DNA of 64,000 nt, from positions 1-64,000 of the IMG/VR virus record IMGVR_UViG_3300044908_000026, one strand, 5' to 3'. The notes under the pieces were generated by a model. The model worked only from the letters and a program-made list of their open reading frames with translations. It did not search any database and was not told the origin of the DNA. The position numbers were made by a program, and so were the translations under genes. The first letter of the stretch is position 1. Every line of letters starts with the position of its first letter. This DNA is from a virus. Below, one piece after another: positions 31,183 to 38,795 of this stretch.

Positions 31183-32224
31183 CGAATCCCAGTACTTCAA
31201 TTGTAACCTGAGTCCCATCGGAGTTTAAGACTTGGTAGAGCGGTTCAATGTAGGTGTTCGGAACATGCGTGGTAATAGGAGTTTGCGCGGTTCCGTTTAT
31301 CTCCCACGTAATCGTACCGGCACTCGAACTCGCGAAGGAAAACGAATAGTACGTAGAGGTGGCCACCGTCACTGTGGATGCCTGTGAAGTACAAGCGCTC
31401 CCATCGCAAGCTCGCAGCACCCAATGCGCGTCCGTTCCCGGTTCAAATACAACCCCTACGCAGAGATGGGAGGTTGTGCCGTCGCACACGGGCTGACCAA
31501 CCCCGCCCTGTTGTTGAAGCCCAAACCGATATGCGCCGTGAGAGGTAGAGGAAACATTGCGAACCGCCCATGCTTGCCCAGTAAAAGTCGCTGATGGATT
31601 GATCGCCCCTGCCCCGCTATAGTACTCCGCATAATTCCCGCTAGATGCCCCCGAGGAGGATGTCGAACCGCACTGGTAAAGTGACAGTGCCGTTCCGTTG
31701 GCCGCGCTGCCGCCATTATTATTTTGCGAAAACTCGAATGCACTTCCGCCAACTTGATTACTACAGAAGTTCTCCACCGTCCATCGCTGCGACAGATCGA
31801 ACGGATTGAAACTAACAGTGGATACAGATACCCCGATGCCGAAACCCGCACTCACGCCGCCCCCTCCCCCGCCACACGCCGCCGCCTGCGGATTGAGTAA
31901 CTGAAACCGCGTCCCGTCGTACTGCACATAGGCTACCGCTGTTGTCGTGAGATCGTTAGCAACAAGCGCCGTCGTTCCGCACTTTGTAATCGTCGGCGGC
32001 GATGCGATGCCGTTGACCGCAAGCGTGGGTCCACTTCCCGTATTGGCCGCTGCTGGAAGCCACGACACCCACATCCCGGCGTAGTAAGAGGCGAAGGGTT
32101 GCGGAACGGTGACAGTCTGCGCCTGTGCCGTCCCACCGCCAGCGGCGTAGGGCGGGATGAATCCGGGGGTCGCTTGCCCGAAGATCGCAACACAAGAGAA
32201 TAACAACAGAATGATCTTTTTCAT
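31166..32224 (-). CDS. Exported appendage-like protein
   Basis: 352 aa from the ATG at 32224, four bases after the upstream gene's stop. A clean Sec signal (KKIILLLFSCVAIFGQ) precedes a Gly/Ser-rich beta protein. Residues 45-115 (MWVSWLPAAANTGSGPTLAV) resemble fibre segments, and the C-terminal 150 residues look like a jelly-roll or lectin-like domain (YSFSFASSSAGTITWEING). It is probably a receptor-binding or surface-displayed protein. A signal peptide on a phage fibre is unusual. Confidence 0.65.
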   Translation of the reverse strand: MKKIILLLFSCVAIFGQATPGFIPPYAAGGGTAQAQTVTVPQPFASYYAGMWVSWLPAAANTGSGPTLAVNGIASPPTITKCGTTALVANDLTTTAVAYVQYDGTRFQLLNPQAAACGGGGGGVSAGFGIGVSVSTVSFNPFDLSQRWTVENFCSNQVGGSAFEFSQNNNGGSAANGTALSLYQCGSTSSSGASSGNYAEYYSGAGAINPSATFTGQAWAVRNVSSTSHGAYRFGLQQQGGVGQPVCDGTTSHLCVGVVFEPGTDAHWVLRACDGSACTSQASTVTVATSTYYSFSFASSSAGTITWEINGTAQTPITTHVPNTYIEPLYQVLNSDGTQVTIEVLGFATGQQ

Positions 32225-32228
32225 AATT

Positions 32229-34106
32229 TTAGTTTCCAGAACACACGAAATCGAACAGATATGCCGCCGCTGATACGTTAGCGATGGCCGCTGTGATTGT
32301 AAACGCCGTCGTGCTGGGCGTACCGTGGCCGATTCCAACCGAAACAATCCCGCCATTCTGCATAACGGTGCAATTCGGAGCCGTCCCGTAGGCCGCTCCA
32401 AACGTGACCGTAGCAATTGTGCCTGTGGTCACGGCGGTCGATGGGACACTGACGGTACCTACAAAATCCGTGCCGCTGATCGTCGGCGTGGTACCAATAG
32501 CACCCCCCGCCGCGACCGTGGGCGTGGAGTTGCCAACGAAGTGAAGCGCCTTGAGGGGCGAGGTTTGGTCAAACCCAATTGTCTTGACTCCAGCAGAAAT
32601 ACTGGAGGTCATATTCGTGCCCGTCAGAACCACGTTCGTACTCAGGAACGAACGCCAATCCACGCAGCCCGTTGAGGCTGATGGCAGGCAGGTGGTGAAA
32701 CTATCCCATGTGTTCGCCGTCGCTCCGGCCGTCAATTTGAACAGCGGCTTTACGTCGTTCGGAAATCCGCTCGCGCCGCTGTTGCCCGCTGCCAGCGGCG
32801 AAACAAACGCAACGCCGGTGAAGTTCGCCCCCGAGGTATCGCAAGCAATCGTTGTGGAGAGTCCCCAATAGCACCAAAATGACGTGGCCGTCGCCGCCCC
32901 AGTACTGAGTGTGATCGTCGGCGAGCCCGCTGCCAGCGACACAGCATAAGAACCAACTCCTAGATTCGTGTTGCCTGTCGGGATCAGCATCGTCACTACG
33001 GTGTTTGAGGTTCGCGTCACAGTCAGATCGGTAAGCTGGTTGGCGATGGTTGCACCGCCGCCACCGCCTGAATACTGCGGGATATTCAACGTATTTGTGG
33101 ATTGCGTATAGGTGGAGGCCCCGCTGCTTCCGGTCGTCGTCAGCGTGATTGGCAAATTCGTCAGATTGGTTGCGTTCCCGCTCGCTGGAGTGCCAAGTGC
33201 GGGAGTTACCAATGCAGGGCTGGTTGCTCTGACCACGCTCCCGGTACCCGTAGTCCCAAGTTCGCCGAGCACTCCGGAATTATTGATCTCGACGTTTCCG
33301 TTCGTTCCACCGCTGATCGTGGTCGTTCCCACCGTCAAACCACTGCCGCTCCCGAATAATTGCTGCGACCCGTCCGTCGCCAGCCCATAGGCCGCAGAGG
33401 CATGCCCTCCCGAGAACTCGCTCACCACATCCGCGGCAGTCTGCGCGATAAGCTGACGGCTGCTATTCGTCTTTGTCCCAGCCGCCGAAGCGGGCACGAC
33501 CGCCCCGTTCACATCAACCACCGTGGCGTTCGAGCAAGTTCCGATGAGGTCGCCTCCGAGCGTGCCGCAGCCCGCGCCTTGTGCTCCTGCGGGACCCACA
33601 CCGGCCCCGCCGTAGATCACGTACTCAACCGTGTAGGAGCCGCCAAGAGTGATGACCACATTCCCCGTTGAAGTTGAGTCGGAACACGCTACCTTGGCCG
33701 ACCCAGCAGTCAGGCAACTTACCCCAGCGGCGGTGTAATCACCGGAGCTACTATAAACGTCCACGTGTGGGTGAACGCCTTGCCCGTGCGTTGAGGCTAA
33801 GATCGTCGCCGTCGTGCTGGTGAACGTCCCGACATAGGGAGGCGTCCCCGAACTCCCCGTCTGCTGCGTCCACGTGTTGGTAGCCGTGCAAAGGTAGACA
33901 TTGTCCCCCGCCGTGGCGTTCGTGATGAATGCAGTTTGCCCCACCGTGCATGTCGCGGGAATGCCAGAAAGCGCCCCGATGTAAACGAACCCGCCGGAAC
34001 CGCCGCCACCCGAAGCCGGAGGCCACTGACCCCAGCCCTGCGCTTTCGCGCGACTCGCAGTCCCGATCATCAACAGGACTAAGGCACTCGCTCGAATCAG
34101 TCGCAT
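32229..34106 (-). CDS. Exported fibre-like protein
   Basis: 625 aa with AGGGAGAAA before the ATG. Signal peptide (LIRASALVLLMIGTASRAKAQ), a Gly/Ser linker (GGGGSGGF), then repetitive beta sequence typical of phage fibres (LPITLTTTGSSGASTYTQST and NPVLTxxxxT-like strands). The C-terminus has GAAYGTAPNCTVMQNGG and SAAAYLFDFVCSGN. It heads the leftward three-gene appendage block. Confidence 0.65.
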   Translation of the reverse strand: MRLIRASALVLLMIGTASRAKAQGWGQWPPASGGGGSGGFVYIGALSGIPATCTVGQTAFITNATAGDNVYLCTATNTWTQQTGSSGTPPYVGTFTSTTATILASTHGQGVHPHVDVYSSSGDYTAAGVSCLTAGSAKVACSDSTSTGNVVITLGGSYTVEYVIYGGAGVGPAGAQGAGCGTLGGDLIGTCSNATVVDVNGAVVPASAAGTKTNSSRQLIAQTAADVVSEFSGGHASAAYGLATDGSQQLFGSGSGLTVGTTTISGGTNGNVEINNSGVLGELGTTGTGSVVRATSPALVTPALGTPASGNATNLTNLPITLTTTGSSGASTYTQSTNTLNIPQYSGGGGGATIANQLTDLTVTRTSNTVVTMLIPTGNTNLGVGSYAVSLAAGSPTITLSTGAATATSFWCYWGLSTTIACDTSGANFTGVAFVSPLAAGNSGASGFPNDVKPLFKLTAGATANTWDSFTTCLPSASTGCVDWRSFLSTNVVLTGTNMTSSISAGVKTIGFDQTSPLKALHFVGNSTPTVAAGGAIGTTPTISGTDFVGTVSVPSTAVTTGTIATVTFGAAYGTAPNCTVMQNGGIVSVGIGHGTPSTTAFTITAAIANVSAAAYLFDFVCSGN

Positions 34107-34142
34107 GAAGATTTCTCCCTATTATGCTAAACTCTACCGCAG

Positions 34143-34901
34143 ATGGTCACCGCCATCAACCAGATTTTGACTTTCGTTGGGATCTACCATCCCAGCCCGA
34201 TTCGCTATACTTGGGCAGCGCTAACACTTCTATCGATCATCCTGCGTGCGCTTGCCATCCGGCACGTCGATCTATTCCCGGCGTTTCGTTTGTACATGGC
34301 TGCCACAATCTGTGCCACAATCTTCCAAAACAGCCCATCATGGGGCATTGTTGCCGAAATCCTGCTCATCATTCCTTTGGCGCTGTTCACAGTAGAAGTC
34401 CTATTTCGAGAATCATTCACCGTCGCCCATTATGCTGCCGTTTATGATCGCCAGTTCTCTGCGCTGGTCGGCCTGATCGCGCTCGGCGCGATGATGTACT
34501 TCGTGCCGCCTCCATACGCGGGATATTCCCATGCGCTCTACTACGCCCGCGTTTACTCAACAGAGATCGCCTTTGCTGTCGTCGTGAGTACGTCTGCCTT
34601 CGCGTGGTCGATGCGGGTTCGCGTGCCTGTGTTCATCCGCACACATGGGTTGCTTGCCGCTGCGTGGCTTGGCGCGATTCTGTGGGCCGGAGCCGTGCGC
34701 GGGCTGGATCGCTGGAACGTGGCCGTCATCTCAACCGCATGGCAAGTGGCATGCCTCATCATCTGGATGGCGGTCGCAGCGACTGGATCTCGCGGTAAAT
34801 CGCGCCCAACTGCTCCTGTAAGCGCAATTGATCTTCGTTCCGCTGTTGCCGCAGATCGTCGAACCTTCGGTCGTACTCGCGTAAATTCTCCGTCACGATG
34901 A
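34143..34901 (+). CDS. Polytopic membrane protein
   Basis: 252 aa with about seven hydrophobic segments (first near residues 24-38, last near 195-212) and a hydrophilic tail. The tail is read antisense to the end of the next gene (143-bp convergent overlap). It lies alone on the plus strand between minus-strand blocks, so it probably has its own promoter; TAAACT (34128-34133) is a possible -10. No transporter family is recognised. Membrane localisation is firm, function unknown. Confidence 0.6.
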   Translation: MVTAINQILTFVGIYHPSPIRYTWAALTLLSIILRALAIRHVDLFPAFRLYMAATICATIFQNSPSWGIVAEILLIIPLALFTVEVLFRESFTVAHYAAVYDRQFSALVGLIALGAMMYFVPPPYAGYSHALYYARVYSTEIAFAVVVSTSAFAWSMRVRVPVFIRTHGLLAAAWLGAILWAGAVRGLDRWNVAVISTAWQVACLIIWMAVAATGSRGKSRPTAPVSAIDLRSAVAADRRTFGRTRVNSPSR

Positions 34902-35076
34902 CGTGAACCAGATTCCGCACAGCCTCTTCGATAGGAGCACTTCTGCCTGTAGCCCTAGATAGTCTGGCCTGCATGCTCTTTATCACAGCACCCAGGATGC
35001 CAATGACCACCACCAAAGCAGCGACGATCTTCTGCCACAGAGTTGAATCCGGTTGAGTGCCTTGTGCGTCAAGCAT
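34759..35076 (-). CDS. Membrane-anchored coiled-coil protein
   Basis: 105 aa. One hydrophobic helix (IVAALVVVIGILGAVI, residues 17-32), then a charged coiled coil (EYDRRFDDLRQQRNEDQLRL). The one-TM-plus-coiled-coil plan is that of inner spanins or small lysis accessories. It is at the end of the lysis-type block, so a spanin-like role is possible but unproven. Confidence 0.6.
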   Translation of the reverse strand: MLDAQGTQPDSTLWQKIVAALVVVIGILGAVIKSMQARLSRATGRSAPIEEAVRNLVHVIVTENLREYDRRFDDLRQQRNEDQLRLQEQLGAIYREIQSLRPPSR

Positions 35077-35079
35077 TTA

Positions 35080-35643
35080 TCAGAGATTCTTGTGCGTCTC
35101 GCACCGAAGGATCTTGCGGACGCTAGGAAACGGTGCTCCGTAGGCGACTGCCACTTCATTTACTGTTTTACCGGAACTTTTCAACGCCCTCATCCCGAGG
35201 ATTTCCTCATTGGTGTACATCCTCGGAGGGATTCTGTTGCTCACGACGCGTCCTTTCGCGTTACGGTCGAGTACATTCTGCGCGTTGCTGCCTTCGAGCA
35301 AGTGACCGCGCATTGGATTGAACACGCCATCGATCTCATACCACCCGCGCGTGTCGTTGCGGACGCATGCCGGATTGTCGCAGGCGTGAAGTACGCACTG
35401 TCCCGGTGTGATCGGACGCCCGAGAGCTTCGGTGAGCGCGAAGACATGGACGGCGATGTTCTTGATCTTTAAAGTTTCGGATTCGGTCTGCCCAAGTTGG
35501 ATGCTAGCGTAGCCCCACCGATTTTTACCGCCAGTCCAAACCCAGCACGGACCGAGTTCTGGGTTACGCCCAGGGATTGGACCGTCTTTATCGACGTGAC
35601 TCCAGAAGCGCTTTGCGGCTGGTATGAAAGTTCGAATACGCAT
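35080..35643 (-). CDS. HNH homing-type endonuclease
   Basis: 187 aa from the ATG at 35643. An N-terminal FWSHVDKDG and GPCWVWTGGKNRWGYASI, then CVLHACDNPACV, an insertion, GHLLEGSNAQNVLDR (HNH core) and a C-terminal helix-turn-helix (VNEVAVAYGAPFPSVRKILR). This is the usual plan of free-standing phage HNH endonucleases. A 20-aa insertion between the second Cys pair and GHL is uncommon. It probably inserted as a selfish gene among the lysis genes. Confidence 0.8.
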   Translation of the reverse strand: MRIRTFIPAAKRFWSHVDKDGPIPGRNPELGPCWVWTGGKNRWGYASIQLGQTESETLKIKNIAVHVFALTEALGRPITPGQCVLHACDNPACVRNDTRGWYEIDGVFNPMRGHLLEGSNAQNVLDRNAKGRVVSNRIPPRMYTNEEILGMRALKSSGKTVNEVAVAYGAPFPSVRKILRCETHKNL

Positions 35644-35660
35644 AAGTCCAATTATATCAA

Positions 35661-35921
35661 TCAGGGCCAGGGGGGTCCAGGAGGATTGTACGTCACTTCC
35701 GCCGTCATCACATCGTAAAGCCATTCTCCCGTGACCGGCGTTCCGCCCTTCAGGTAAATTGCGCCGACGTTGAACCACTTCCCATCGGGGCTGTGGTCGC
35801 CGACGCTGGTGATGATGCCCGGCCAGAGCGTGCCGTCATCTTCGAGATACGGTGCCCATTGGCCGACTTGCGGCGCTTTGCCGCGCTGCGCTACTGGCGG
35901 TTTCGGTAGATTGTTGTTCAT
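35661..35921 (-). CDS. Small hypothetical protein
   Basis: 86 aa from the ATG at 35921 with GGGAGAA upstream; an upstream start at 35939 is possible. The sequence (APYLEDDGTLWPGIITSVGD) is beta-rich and ends in a Pro-rich tail. No family is recognised. Confidence 0.6.
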   Translation of the reverse strand: MNNNLPKPPVAQRGKAPQVGQWAPYLEDDGTLWPGIITSVGDHSPDGKWFNVGAIYLKGGTPVTGEWLYDVMTAEVTYNPPGPPWP

Positions 35922-35931
35922 GATTCTCCCT

Positions 35932-36087
35932 TCATCCACACGCGACCAAGTTTCCCTTGTAATCGCGCATCCAATAATCGTGCGGCGGTTGACAACGCGG
36001 GCACTCGAACAGATTCGCGGCCTGTCCTCGATGGTCGCTGAGTTGCGCCATCTGCGAGCCGCACCGTGGACATTTCGGGATGGTCAC
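35932..36087 (-). CDS. Zinc-ribbon mini-protein
   Basis: 51 aa from a GTG at 36087 (GAGGAAA site). PKCPRCGSQM and FECPRCQPP form a two-knuckle zinc ribbon, ending WMRDYKGNLVACG. The gene is short but the double CPRC pattern is convincing. The role is unknown. Confidence 0.6.
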   Translation of the reverse strand: MTIPKCPRCGSQMAQLSDHRGQAANLFECPRCQPPHDYWMRDYKGNLVACG

Positions 36088-36090
36088 AAG

Positions 36091-36444
36091 TCATGGTTTC
36101 CTCAGCAAGTTAATAAGGACCGCGATGATAGTTACGGCCCCAGCCGCCATCCACACCAATCGCTCAAGCGCCCTAAATCGTTTCTCGGAGTCTTCTCTCT
36201 GTGCGGCAATTTGGGCAACCAACGCTTGATGGGCATTGGAGTATTCAATCCTAGAAAGCAGGCCGCCAACCATACTGTCGAGCTGCTTGCGAAATTCGTT
36301 TAGCCCCTCCAGCCGGTAGTTGATCGAGGTTACCGCGTCCTTCCGCATCTCGTCCAGCAATTCCTGCTCGCGCCGCCCGGACACAAGACGCTCGTGCATT
36401 ACCGCCTTCACGACAGCTAGATCGCGCTGGATCTTATTAGGCAC
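36091..36444 (-). CDS. Coiled-coil protein with C-terminal membrane helix
   Basis: 117 aa. A long helical body (VKAVMHERLVSGRREQELL, then EDSEKRFRALERLVW) ends in one hydrophobic segment (MAAGAVTIIAVLINLL, residues 99-114). This matches a group of phage lysis-region proteins with a C-terminal anchor. It could help hole formation or link to the lysin; not proven. Confidence 0.65.
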   Translation of the reverse strand: MPNKIQRDLAVVKAVMHERLVSGRREQELLDEMRKDAVTSINYRLEGLNEFRKQLDSMVGGLLSRIEYSNAHQALVAQIAAQREDSEKRFRALERLVWMAAGAVTIIAVLINLLRKP

Positions 36445-36447
36445 AAG

Positions 36448-36717
36448 TTACTTAGTCTCCGTCACCACCGATGTTGCGGGCGGGTTGCCTGTTGTGGTTG
36501 CGGTCGTGCGGCTGGCGGCGAGAGCATGGCCAGTGATTAAGCCGAGCAAAGCACCAAGGACGGTGTCTGCGATCTCTCGCCCCCACAGAACAAGCTCCTG
36601 GTCGCGGGCGTCATGGACCAGATGCACGACCAACACAATGCAGGCTAGGAATACAAACACGAGCAAGAGCTTGTCGAAATTCTCCTGGACGAATTTGGAC
36701 CAACTCGTCGGGTTCAT
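36448..36717 (-). CDS. Two-helix membrane protein, holin candidate
   Basis: 89 aa with two hydrophobic segments (LLLVFVFLACIVLVVHLV at 17-34; ADTVLGALLGLITGHALAA at 50-68) and a short hydrophilic C-terminus. Size and topology suit a class II holin, and it neighbours the lysin gene. Overlaps the next gene by ATGA. Confidence 0.6.
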   Translation of the reverse strand: MNPTSWSKFVQENFDKLLLVFVFLACIVLVVHLVHDARDQELVLWGREIADTVLGALLGLITGHALAASRTTATTTGNPPATSVVTETK

Positions 36718-37001
36718 GGTTTCTCGGGCGGAGCTGGCGCTGTCGGAGTTGTAACGGTGACGACTGGCGACTGCGTTGAATTGGCGATGACCTCAGGACT
36801 CGACGGTTGCGAGATCGTACCGCCGCTGACTTGGCTATCCTTCGCGCTGACGCCGAAGCTCGCCAGCCCCCCCGCCATCGTAAACATTGCAATCGCCATT
36901 GCCCAGTTAGGAAAAGTGATGTAGTGAAGCTGCTGTGCAAAAAGAACGAAGGCGGAGGCGGCTGAAATTGCCGAAGTGACTGTGGTTCTCCAGGATTTCA
37001 T
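36714..37001 (-). CDS. Small membrane protein, holin-like
   Basis: 95 aa from the ATG at 37001 (overlapping the upstream stop). Two hydrophobic helices (ISAASAFVLFAQQLHYI and WAMAIAMFTMAGGLASFG) then a Ser/Pro/Thr-rich tail. Phages often encode such proteins in lysis cassettes. It may be a holin or antiholin partner of the adjacent membrane gene. Confidence 0.6.
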   Translation of the reverse strand: MKSWRTTVTSAISAASAFVLFAQQLHYITFPNWAMAIAMFTMAGGLASFGVSAKDSQVSGGTISQPSSPEVIANSTQSPVVTVTTPTAPAPPEKP

Positions 37002-37177
37002 AGGCCAGTCAACGCCTTTAATGTGGGCCACGTCACATACACCGACAGAAAAAACACACCCCAACAAAACGCAGCACTACCGTACCACGGAGCCGGGGCC
37101 GCTTGCCTCCACCACCACGATTGGCCCAATGCCGCGAGGAAGAGAAGCAAAACAGTTAGAACAGCAATAAACGCCAT
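36998..37177 (-). CDS. Small membrane protein
   Basis: 59 aa from an ATG with a strong AAGGAG. Two hydrophobic stretches (FIAVLTVLLLFLAALG and GSAAFCWGVFFLSVYVTW) separated by a Trp-rich turn. Ends in an ATGA overlap with the next gene. It belongs to the lysis-type block and has no family match I know. Confidence 0.6.
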   Translation of the reverse strand: MAFIAVLTVLLLFLAALGQSWWWRQAAPAPWYGSAAFCWGVFFLSVYVTWPTLKALTGL

Positions 37178-37189
37178 AAATTCTCCTTT

Positions 37190-37717
37190 TTATCCGATCA
37201 CCGTCTCTGCCTCTTCCTCCACAATCGAAACCGGAAACGGCCCGATTCCAGCCACAAGCGGTCGCACTTGCGTGAAGTCCTGTTCCCATGTTCGCAGACA
37301 CCCGTACGTCGGACGGAGCGCGTTGCTCCCGTTCGGAGGTCCGCTGTGGATCGCTAGCCCCATGTTCACGTCCAGCCCCTCGCTGGTCTGCCTCGCCCAA
37401 GCGTCCGAGGTGCCGTCGCCCTCTTGTGGGGTCAGCCAGATCACGGGAATTGCTCCGCTGTCGTCAGGCAGGCCATAGCCGTAGCGATTCTCGGGCGTGT
37501 CTGGAACGTGCGCCAATCGCGCGATATAGTTCCCGGTCGGAGTATCGCCGAATGCCTTCCGTGGATCGCGTGTAGGGTTGCCGTGCGCCGCAGCCGCCGC
37601 ATTGTCGCTCTTGCCGTCGCACTGGAACGGCCCGAGATTTGTTGAACCATCATCGTTCAGGAGCGACCACGTTCCGAGGATCAGACGGTTTGCGGGAAGT
37701 TGCGCGACGATTTTCAT
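37190..37717 (-). CDS. L,D-transpeptidase-like lysin candidate
   Basis: 175 aa. Residues 120-142 carry the YkuD-type catalytic pattern: His124 in AIHSGP, then 15 residues and TYGCLR (Cys140, Arg142). PTGNY (60-64) is like the ligand-binding start. The same fold in Tlde1-type and phage enzymes cleaves or exchanges peptides in peptidoglycan. The position beside four small membrane proteins suggests the phage lysin. No signal peptide, so release would need a holin. Confidence 0.7.
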   Translation of the reverse strand: MKIVAQLPANRLILGTWSLLNDDGSTNLGPFQCDGKSDNAAAAAHGNPTRDPRKAFGDTPTGNYIARLAHVPDTPENRYGYGLPDDSGAIPVIWLTPQEGDGTSDAWARQTSEGLDVNMGLAIHSGPPNGSNALRPTYGCLRTWEQDFTQVRPLVAGIGPFPVSIVEEEAETVIG

Positions 37718-37758
37718 TGGGGATTCTCCGGGCTGGTGAGCGTTGGGGGCTGCGTCAT
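37714..37758 (-). CDS. 14-codon linking mini-ORF
   Basis: It begins with a strong AGGAG site and an ATG overlapping the end of the upstream gene. Its TGA overlaps the lysin ATG. Like the one at 19026 it probably couples translation; the peptide itself may not matter. Confidence 0.35.
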   Translation of the reverse strand: MTQPPTLTSPENPQ

Positions 37759-38795
37759 AGTTCTCCTATCGCTTTGTACACGGCATAGCCGCCCAATCCA
37801 AAGCCAGCACCAAGAACTGCTTTCTTGGCGACCTCCTTGGCTATTTCAAGGGCCGCTTCTTTCGCACCCTTCAACTTCATCGCCTGCCTGTACTCGTTCA
37901 CGGCGTCGGTGTATAACTGACCTACCCCAGCCTGCTCAGCGGCGGCGGCATTGGCATCGTTAAGGGCTTTCGCCAAGCCTGCAACCTGAGCCTTCATGGG
38001 AGGAATCATCCGGCTGGCTTCATCCGCAGAAAGCCTCCCTGCGTTGCTGGCGAACAATCGGGACTGATCGTAGGTTAGGGGCTCTCCCCCTGGAGCCGTA
38101 GTACGTTGCAGAAATTTATTCACAACGCTCGGCATCGAAGCTCCGGCTTCCCTCAATTCCTGCGCTTTCAATGCTGGCGTGCTCGCGGCGGCCAGGTCAA
38201 CCGGAACGTCTTTAGCCGCCTGCATCACGGCCTGGAAATTCCTGCCAGCGCGCTCGGCATTGGGAATCGCATCAACGGCTCCAGGAATCGGGAGTCCTGC
38301 CTCTGCCGCCATCGTCGCGTAATGCCCTACTTGCTCGCCTGGACCCTGAGGTTGCGTCGCCGCATCAAACTTATCGCTGATTCCTGTCTTGTCGGCCAAG
38401 TAACCAGCGGCTTGGCCGATTGGTCCAGTCCCGCGCCGAAGGACTGCAGCAGCATCGCTTGCGAGGGTTTTAAGAGATCCTCGCGCAACTTGATCCGAAG
38501 TTCCCGGCGCTAACGCTTCCGCTACTGGAGCGCCTCCAGGAAACAGGCTGGCCGCTGCCGTGATGTATGGGTGCGCTTGCGCGAGGTTTTGAGCTTTCCT
38601 GAATGCCGTCGCCACGGTGCCGACCGGGGGTTGAAGCTGGGAAGGCAGCGGAGCAGGCATCGTAGTTCCAGGTAACGTCCCCAATCTCTCCATGCCGGGG
38701 ACCGGAGTGGATGCAGCGGAAATGGTAGGAGCATTTGCAGCGAACCAATCTCCGCTGGAAGGTGCTGGCGCGTTCTGAGCGAACCAATCGGCCAT
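37755..38795 (-). CDS. Internal virion-type protein
   Basis: 346 aa. It begins with two copies of a DWFAxNAP motif (MADWFAQNAP, then GDWFAANAP), seen at the start of ejection-type virion proteins in short-tailed phages. Then Ala-rich helices and a C-terminal Gly/Ala stretch (KKAVLGAGFGLGGYAVYKAI) that could enter a membrane. It follows two larger proteins with TAATG-type junctions, forming an internal-protein set. Confidence 0.6.
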   Translation of the reverse strand: MADWFAQNAPAPSSGDWFAANAPTISAASTPVPGMERLGTLPGTTMPAPLPSQLQPPVGTVATAFRKAQNLAQAHPYITAAASLFPGGAPVAEALAPGTSDQVARGSLKTLASDAAAVLRRGTGPIGQAAGYLADKTGISDKFDAATQPQGPGEQVGHYATMAAEAGLPIPGAVDAIPNAERAGRNFQAVMQAAKDVPVDLAAASTPALKAQELREAGASMPSVVNKFLQRTTAPGGEPLTYDQSRLFASNAGRLSADEASRMIPPMKAQVAGLAKALNDANAAAAEQAGVGQLYTDAVNEYRQAMKLKGAKEAALEIAKEVAKKAVLGAGFGLGGYAVYKAIGEL

